From positions 1 to 11,684 of the forward strand of contig JBFIJC010000092.1 in the NCBI GenBank assembly GCA_041600915.1: DNA of 11,684 nt. Direction: 5' to 3'. This document shows, in pieces, positions 7,414-11,684 of the stretch. The notes beneath the pieces are model-generated. The model was not told the DNA's origin. It ran no database searches and saw only the letters and a list, made by a program, of their open reading frames with translations. Made by a program: the position numbers and the translations under genes. The stretch's first letter is position 1. Each line of letters starts with the position of its first letter. This stretch comes from Nitrogeniibacter sp041600915. Lineage in GTDB: Bacteria; Pseudomonadota; Gammaproteobacteria; Burkholderiales; Rhodocyclaceae.

Positions 7414-8109
7414 ATGAGAACCGTTTGCCACAACTGCACTCACAACGAATTTCTGGGCGTCGAATGCGCCTGGCCGGCGCCGGGCTGCAACGAGCTTGCC
7501 GTGCCGCGCCGTCAGCGGATGGTGTCGTGGGGCGTCAGGGCGGTCGCCGCTATCAGTCTGGCCGTCGCGCTGCTGCAGTTTGGTCAGGTCGGCTACATCC
7601 ACGCCAAGGCCTGGCTGGCGCAGACCCTGATCAGCCAGGCCTGGCAGAAGACCCTGGCCGGCGACACGCAGGTCAAACCCTGGCCATGGGCCGACACCTG
7701 GCCGGTGGCGCGGCTGAGCGTGCCCGCGCGCGGTGTCGAGCTGTATGTGCTGGCGGGCAGCCAGGGGCGCAGTCTGGCCTTCGGGCCGGGCCATGTGTTT
7801 GGGACGGCCGACCCCGGCGCACTCGGCAATAGCGTGATCGGCGGGCATCGCGACACGCATTTTGCTTTTCTGGAGGGGGTGCAGGCGGGCGAGGCAGTCG
7901 AGGTCGAGATGCCGACCGGTGAGGTGACGGTGTACCGGATCACCGATCAGCGCGTGGTCGACAAGTCCGACACCGGCGTGATGGTGTCGGCGCCGGACGC
8001 GCACCGACTCACGCTAGTGACTTGCTATCCCTTCAACGCCCTGCGCGCGGGTGGGCCGCTGCGCTATGTGGTGACGGCCGATCAGGTGGCGCCGGGCGTG
8101 CCGCTGTAG
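7414..8109 (+). CDS. class GN sortase with Cys-rich N-terminal extension
   Basis: A 231-residue membrane-bound cysteine transpeptidase, expected to cut the neighbouring VIT/VWA protein at its C-terminal sorting signal and transfer it to an acceptor. The catalytic set is complete: H145 (IGGHRDTH), C204 (LTLVTCYPF) and R217 (GGPLRYVV). An N-terminal membrane helix (about 40-59) is followed by YIHAKAWLAQ, a stretch typical of the Gram-negative class. Unusually, about 38 residues precede the membrane helix and hold four Cys (C5, C8, C18, C25: CxxC-x9-C-x6-C), zinc-finger-like and predicted cytoplasmic, with PRRQR just before the helix. The ATG at 7414 is supported by GAAGGG seven bases upstream. 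Met36 (7519) would give an ordinary sortase without the extension. The gene starts 3 bp after the target stop and is followed by a strong stem-loop, so it ends the operon. Confidence 0.93.
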   Translation: MRTVCHNCTHNEFLGVECAWPAPGCNELAVPRRQRMVSWGVRAVAAISLAVALLQFGQVGYIHAKAWLAQTLISQAWQKTLAGDTQVKPWPWADTWPVARLSVPARGVELYVLAGSQGRSLAFGPGHVFGTADPGALGNSVIGGHRDTHFAFLEGVQAGEAVEVEMPTGEVTVYRITDQRVVDKSDTGVMVSAPDAHRLTLVTCYPFNALRAGGPLRYVVTADQVAPGVPL

Positions 8110-8130
8110 CAGAACCGGCAGACAGCAGAA

Positions 8131-8162
8131 CGACAAAGGCGCCCAAACGGGCGCCTTTGTCG
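8131..8162. terminator. bidirectional stem-loop terminator between convergent genes
   Basis: A perfect 14-bp inverted repeat (8131-8144 with 8149-8162) around a 4-base AAAC loop, starting 22 bp after the sortase stop and ending 24 bp before the stop of the minus-strand gene at 8186. The outer stem is A/T-rich (ACAAAGG with CCTTTGT), so both directions end in a T-containing arm although neither has a long T tract. Confidence 0.82.
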
Positions 8163-8185
8163 TGGGGGCGTGCTGCGTGCGTCGA

Positions 8186-8623
8186 TCAGGCGCCGAGTTC
8201 GTAGCGCAGCAGACCGCGCTTGCCGGCGCCGAGCTTCAGGGCGTGTTCTTCCATCGAGGTGCCCGAGCACAGCTGCAAGGTGTACTCGCCAGCGGGCAAG
8301 GGCCCGAGCGTGATGTTGCCGTGGGCGCGCGCCAGCAAAATGCGCCGGCCGGCCGCATCAAGTACCTTGACCTGAATCGCCTTTTCGGCGGCCTCGGTGC
8401 CGGCGCTTGCGGCGGGGCGCAGCTTGAGCGGGAACAGCTCGGGATGCGCCTCGTCGGGCTCGTTCGAGCGCGTGCTGCGCTTGGCCGCCGAGCTGCTGAC
8501 CGAGGGCTTCTCGGTCATGGCGGGCGCTGTCGTGGCGGCCGCTGAGGCTGCGGTGGGCACGGCCAGCGCCATGGCGGCAGTGCTGAGAATCTTGCGGACG
8601 TTGCTTTCCGATCTACGGGTCAT
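8186..8623 (-). CDS. small exported protein of unknown function
   Basis: A 145-residue protein I do not recognise. Residues 1 to ~28 form a Sec signal peptide (basic start, ILSTAAMALAVPTA core, ASA cleavage site). An Ala/Ser/Thr-rich linker follows to about residue 60. The second half reads IQVKVLDAAGRRILLARAHG, then GNITLGPLPAGEYTLQL, a pattern of short beta strands with a Pro-Ala-Gly-x-Tyr turn seen in Ig-like or carboxypeptidase regulatory-like beta-sandwich domains. There is one Cys in the mature part (LQLCSG) and no membrane anchor or sorting signal. The ATG at 8623 has GGAG six bases upstream. It is convergent with the sortase gene and shares its terminator, with its own upstream region in the non-coding stretch to its right. 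A role as periplasmic accessory factor is possible but unsupported. Confidence 0.72.
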   Translation of the reverse strand: MTRRSESNVRKILSTAAMALAVPTAASAAATTAPAMTEKPSVSSSAAKRSTRSNEPDEAHPELFPLKLRPAASAGTEAAEKAIQVKVLDAAGRRILLARAHGNITLGPLPAGEYTLQLCSGTSMEEHALKLGAGKRGLLRYELGA

Positions 8624-8776
8624 GCGGTGCTCCAGGACGCCGCTGGCTCTAGGTGGCCGGCGGGCGGGTCAGGGTCGGTCGAGGCTACATGGGGGCGTTG
8701 GCAAAAACTTCAAGCCCCAATGTTGGCACTATGGAACGCAAATGTGACCGGCATGTGTGCGCTGAGTTCTCGGTCG

Positions 8777-8802
8777 TTACAACTGTAAAGAAGCTTTTAC
8801 AA
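8777..8802. promoter_or_regulatory. candidate regulator binding site (direct and inverted repeats)
   Basis: TTACAA occurs at 8777-8782 and again at 8797-8802, exactly 20 bp apart, about two helical turns. Overlapping these, TGTAAA (8784-8789) and TTTACA (8796-8801) form an inverted repeat with a 6-base spacer. The A/T-rich patch stands out in GC-rich DNA. It lies 154 bp upstream of the exported-protein gene and about 165 bp upstream of gmk. The regulator cannot be identified. Confidence 0.35.
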
Positions 8803-8898
8803 ACATCCCTCTGAATCGCGCTCATTCGGAGAGGGGTTCAAGCGCCGACATTGCCGGTGTGGCGAGCCATGGCGCGCGCTGAGGCGCCTGATCCGGGC

Positions 8899-8904
8899 TA
8901 GAAT
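8899..8904 (+). promoter_or_regulatory. candidate -10 element of the gmk-rpoZ-spoT promoter
   Basis: TAGAAT matches the sigma-70 -10 consensus TATAAT at 5 of 6 positions and lies 62 bases before the preferred gmk start. No good -35 hexamer lies 16-18 bases upstream, so this is a partial call. Confidence 0.35.
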
Positions 8905-8965
8905 CCGAGGACTACCGCGCACCGCTTAAACGAGGATGGTAGCGATTGCTGCCTGTGAATATCGA

Positions 8966-9580
8966 ATGTCTGGAACTTTGTTTATTGTTACCGCCCCGTC
9001 GGGCGCCGGCAAAACGACCCTGGTAAAAGGTTTGCTTGAGCGCGACGCCTCGGTGCATCTGTCCATTTCCTACACCACGCGCCCGCCGCGAACCGGTGAG
9101 GAGAATGGGCGTGAGTATCATTTTGTGGATGTGGCCGCCTTTCGGCAGTTGCGTGATCGGGGCGAGTTTCTCGAGTGGGCTGAAGTGCATGGCAATTACT
9201 ATGCGACGTCGCGGGTCTGGCTGCAGGCGCAGATCGACGCGGGGCGCGACATGCTGCTCGAAATCGACTGGCAAGGTGCGCAGCAGGTGCGCAAGGCCTT
9301 CCCCGGTGCGGTGGGCGTTTTTGTGCTACCGCCTTCGACCGAGGAGCTCGAGCGCCGCCTGCGTGGCAGGGGCACGGACAGCGAGGATGTGATCGGCCGG
9401 CGCCTGCTTGCCGCGCGAGGCGAGATGCGCCATGTGGCTGAGTTCGATTACGTTATAATTAACAACGAATTGCCCGCAGCGCTGGACGATCTGGTGGCTG
9501 TCGTGCGCGCCGCCCGGCTGCGCTATGCCAATCAGCATGCGCGTTTCCCGACTTATTTTGATTTCCTCGAGAAGGATTGA
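8966..9580 (+). CDS. gmk: guanylate kinase
   Basis: Converts GMP and ATP to GDP and ADP in the cytoplasm, feeding GTP and (p)ppGpp synthesis. From the ATG at 8966 it is 204 residues, the usual size. The Walker A loop APSGAGKTT lies near residues 9-17, followed by the GMP-binding segment SYTTRPPRTGEENGREYHFV (about 34-53) and the EFLEWAEVHGNYYAT region that binds the GMP base and Tyr hydroxyl contacts. LEIDWQGAQQVRK and the lid region ERRLRGRGTDSEDVIGRRL complete the family pattern. An in-frame ATG at 8936 would add 10 residues (MVAIAACEYR), but its GAGG lies directly against the ATG and the extension is not family-like. The 8966 start lacks a clear Shine-Dalgarno, so the choice rests on the family's MSGTLFIV beginning. 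It heads the conserved gmk-rpoZ-spoT order. Confidence 0.96.
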   Translation: MSGTLFIVTAPSGAGKTTLVKGLLERDASVHLSISYTTRPPRTGEENGREYHFVDVAAFRQLRDRGEFLEWAEVHGNYYATSRVWLQAQIDAGRDMLLEIDWQGAQQVRKAFPGAVGVFVLPPSTEELERRLRGRGTDSEDVIGRRLLAARGEMRHVAEFDYVIINNELPAALDDLVAVVRAARLRYANQHARFPTYFDFLEKD

Positions 9581-9586
9581 GTTCCC

Positions 9587-9802
9587 ATGGCCCGTATTAC
9601 GATTGAAGATTGCCTCAAGCGGATCCCCAACCGCTTTCAGCTGACCCTGGCTGCCACCTACCGCGCACGCCAGCTGACCATGGGCAACGAGCCGCAGATC
9701 GAGATCGACCGCTCTGACCGCGACAAGCCGACGGTCATCGCCCTGCGTGAAATCGAAGCCGGCAAGGTCGGGCTGGAAGTGCTCAACCGAGGCCAGGCGT
9801 AA
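9587..9802 (+). CDS. rpoZ: DNA-directed RNA polymerase omega subunit
   Basis: A 71-residue omega subunit, which binds the beta-prime subunit, helps RNA polymerase assembly and contributes to a ppGpp-binding site on the enzyme. It begins MARITIEDCLKRIPNRFQL, the family's conserved start, and continues with the A-x2-RARQL helix (about 23-29) and the KPTVIALREIEAGK segment (about 47-60). Length is normal for betaproteobacteria. GAAGGA in the end of gmk, about 11 bases before the ATG, is a likely ribosome binding site, and the gene starts 6 bp after the gmk stop, so the two are almost surely co-transcribed. Its place next to a ppGpp synthetase gene is the standard arrangement. Confidence 0.97.
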   Translation: MARITIEDCLKRIPNRFQLTLAATYRARQLTMGNEPQIEIDRSDRDKPTVIALREIEAGKVGLEVLNRGQA

Positions 9803-9857
9803 GCGTGCGATGACGCACCGCGCCGCCGGCATCTGAACTGAGCAGATCAGGTCTTAT

Positions 9858-11684
9858 ATGGATGTCGGTCGCCCGGTCCCGATGCCTTTTGGCCCGCCCG
9901 TATCCAGCGTTCCGACGCTGGATTTCGAGCGGCTGAAGGCCAAGATCAGCACCTATCTGCGGCCTGAAGATGTTGGCCGCGTCGAGGCGGCCTACCATTT
10001 TTCGGCGGCCGCCCACACCGGGCAGTACCGCATCAGCGGTGAGCCGTACATTACGCACCCGGTTGCCGTGACCGAACTGGTTGCGGACTGGAATCTTGAC
10101 GCGCAGGCGCTGACCGCGGCCTTGTTGCATGATGTGATGGAAGACACTTCCGTCACCAAGGCGGAGATCGCCGAGCGCTTTGGCCGGGTGACGGCCGAAC
10201 TGGTCGATGGCCTGTCCAAGCTCGACAAGATCGAGTTCCGATCCCAGGAAGAAGCGCAGGCGGAAAACTTCCGCAAGATGCTGCTGGCGATGGCCACCGA
10301 TTTGCGGGTCATCCTCATCAAGCTCGCCGACCGGCTGCACAACATGCGCACGCTGGACTTCGTCCGCCCGGCCAAGCGCCGCCGGATCGCCAGCGAAACC
10401 CTCGAAATCTACGCGCCGATCGCCAACCGGCTGGGCCTCAACGGCTTGTATCGCGAGCTGCAGGAACTGTCGTTCATGCACAAGCACCCGCTGCGCTACC
10501 AGGTGCTGGCCAAAGCGATCAAGGCAGCGCGGGGGAATCGCCGCGAGGTGGTGGGCAAGGTGCTGACGGCGCTGGAGGCGCGTTTGCCGCAGTGGGGCAT
10601 CTCGGCCGAGATCCAGGGGCGCGAGAAGCATCTCTACGGCATCTATCGCAAGATGATCGAGAAGCGCCTGTCGTTTTCGCAGGTGCTCGATATCTACGGC
10701 TTCCGGGTGATCGTGCCCGACGTGCCCTCGTGTTACCTGACCATCGGGTCGCTGCATGCCTTGTACAAGCCGGTGCCCGGCAAGTTCAAGGATTACATCG
10801 CCATCCCCAAGGCCAACGGCTATCAGTCGCTGCATACCACCTTGATCGGGCCCTACGGCACGCCGGTGGAGGTGCAGGTGCGGACCCGCGCGATGCACCA
10901 TGTGGCCGAGTCGGGCGTGGCCTCGCACTGGTTGTACAAGGACGATGAGTCCAGTCTGTCCGAGCTGCACCAGCGCACCCATTCATGGCTGCAGTCGCTG
11001 ATCGACCTGCAGTCGGCCTCCGCCGAGGCCACCGAGTTCCTCGAACACGTCAAGATCGACCTCTTCCCCAGTGAGGTCTACGCCTTCACGCCCAAGGGCC
11101 GCATCTTGTCGCTGCAGCGGGGCGCGACCCCGGTCGATTTTGCCTATGCGGTGCACACCGATATCGGCAATCGATGCGTGGCCTGCCGGGTCAATGGCGA
11201 TCTGGTGCCACTGCGCACCGAGTTGCGAAATGGTGACCAGGTCGAGGTGATTACTGCGGCGCACGCCAGCCCCAATCCGGCCTGGCTGACCTATGTCCGA
11301 ACCGGCAAGGCGCGCGCGCAGATCCGCCACTTTCTCAAGTCGGCTCAGCATGACGAGGCCGTGGCGCTCGGTGAGCGCTTGCTCAATCAAGCCCTGCGTG
11401 AGCACGGGCTGACGCTGGGGCAACTCAGCGTGTTCGCCTGGGACCGCTTCCTTGGCGACGCCGGCGTGCGCGACCGTCGTGAAATTTTCGCCGATATTGG
11501 TTTGGGCAAACGGCTGCCGGTGATCGTCGCCCGGCGGGTGGCAGAAGCGCAGGACCAGGAATCGGGCCGGCCGAATGTGATCAAACCCAAGCCGTTGGGT
11601 GCGGTGCTGATTCGCGGTAGCGAAGGCACCGCCGTGCAGTTGGCCAAGTGCTGCCATCCGATCCCGGGCGACGACATCATCGCC
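9858..11684 (+). CDS. spoT: bifunctional (p)ppGpp synthetase/hydrolase, SpoT/Rel type (3' end cut by window edge)
   Basis: The stringent-response enzyme: makes (p)ppGpp from GTP/GDP and ATP and hydrolyses it. The frame is open from the ATG at 9858 to the window edge, 609 codons of an expected ~700-750. The hydrolase (HD) domain comes first, with H67 (ITHPVAV), H91-D92 and E95-D96 (HDVMED), and D158 (KLADRLHNM), so hydrolysis residues are intact. The synthetase domain follows from about 240 (GREKHLYGIYRKM at 254-266; DIYGFRVIV; IPKANGYQSLHTT). A TGS domain (about 402-465) has VYAFTPKGRI at 407-416. The last residues, AKCCHP, belong to the conserved Cys region; the final ACT domain lies outside. 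The intact HDxxED motif argues for SpoT/Rel and against hydrolase-dead RelA. It is 55 bp after rpoZ, with a modest CAGGT upstream of the ATG. Confidence 0.95.
   Translation, partial: MDVGRPVPMPFGPPVSSVPTLDFERLKAKISTYLRPEDVGRVEAAYHFSAAAHTGQYRISGEPYITHPVAVTELVADWNLDAQALTAALLHDVMEDTSVTKAEIAERFGRVTAELVDGLSKLDKIEFRSQEEAQAENFRKMLLAMATDLRVILIKLADRLHNMRTLDFVRPAKRRRIASETLEIYAPIANRLGLNGLYRELQELSFMHKHPLRYQVLAKAIKAARGNRREVVGKVLTALEARLPQWGISAEIQGREKHLYGIYRKMIEKRLSFSQVLDIYGFRVIVPDVPSCYLTIGSLHALYKPVPGKFKDYIAIPKANGYQSLHTTLIGPYGTPVEVQVRTRAMHHVAESGVASHWLYKDDESSLSELHQRTHSWLQSLIDLQSASAEATEFLEHVKIDLFPSEVYAFTPKGRILSLQRGATPVDFAYAVHTDIGNRCVACRVNGDLVPLRTELRNGDQVEVITAAHASPNPAWLTYVRTGKARAQIRHFLKSAQHDEAVALGERLLNQALREHGLTLGQLSVFAWDRFLGDAGVRDRREIFADIGLGKRLPVIVARRVAEAQDQESGRPNVIKPKPLGAVLIRGSEGTAVQLAKCCHPIPGDDIIA

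Larger units (their letters stand above)
8624..8965. other. non-coding divergent region between the small exported protein and gmk
   Basis: About 340 bases without a convincing gene. It must hold the promoter of the minus-strand exported-protein gene and that of gmk. Visible structures are the TTACAA direct repeat and TGTAAA/TTTACA inverted repeat at 8777-8802, and a TAGAAT -10-like hexamer at 8899. I see no RNA gene. Confidence 0.6.

Noticed and set aside
9783..10982. Long minus-strand open frame of 399 codons opposite spoT
   Set aside because: Lies entirely opposite rpoZ's end and the hydrolase and synthetase domains of spoT, with shadow-like His/Gly/Arg-rich composition.
1..11684. CRISPR arrays, insertion sequences, tRNA or rRNA genes
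   Set aside because: I saw no regularly spaced repeats, transposase-like proteins, terminal inverted repeats or RNA gene signatures on either strand.

Overview
The window is GC-rich, densely coded DNA that looks like a betaproteobacterial chromosome. The Rhodocyclales (Azoarcus/Thauera relatives) are my best guess, made from protein style and the gmk-rpoZ-spoT gene order rather than from any database search. Two blocks stand out. The centre is a proteobacterial dedicated sortase locus, and the right end is the conserved housekeeping cluster gmk-rpoZ-spoT, with spoT running off the window.

Layout, left to right. A SAM-dependent methyltransferase on the minus strand is cut by the left edge (1-445). 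Upstream of it on the same strand is an exported protein with a C-terminal membrane segment and a very basic tail (477-1361). Upstream of that is a sensor histidine kinase (1431-3110). A plus-strand gene (3330-4415) then encodes a two-repeat, probably tail-anchored protein, followed by a convergent minus-strand OmpR-family response regulator (4434-5123). Divergent from the regulator is a two-gene plus-strand operon: a 711-residue VIT+VWA surface protein with a C-terminal sorting signal (5275-7410), and 3 bp later a class GN sortase (7414-8109). A perfect 14-bp stem-loop (8131-8162) closes that operon and also faces a convergent small exported protein (8186-8623). About 340 bp of non-coding DNA separates this from gmk (8966-9580), rpoZ (9587-9802) and spoT/rel (9858 to the edge).

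How they work together. In the dedicated sortase families, one sortase serves one neighbouring substrate and a histidine kinase/response regulator pair is encoded alongside. Here the kinase probably senses an envelope signal, the regulator probably controls the locus, the VIT/VWA protein is exported through the Sec route, and the sortase processes its C-terminus at the inner membrane. What the processed protein is attached to in a Gram-negative cell is not shown by the sequence. Departures from the expected pattern are: (i) a four-cysteine, zinc-finger-like N-terminal extension on the sortase, supported by the only good ribosome binding site; (ii) a sorting motif reading LPQGAT, with Gly where Thr is expected; (iii) separation of kinase and regulator by an opposite-strand gene encoding a duplicated ~68-residue domain. 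The right-hand cluster makes GMP kinase, the RNA polymerase omega subunit and a bifunctional (p)ppGpp synthetase/hydrolase, and is ordinary.
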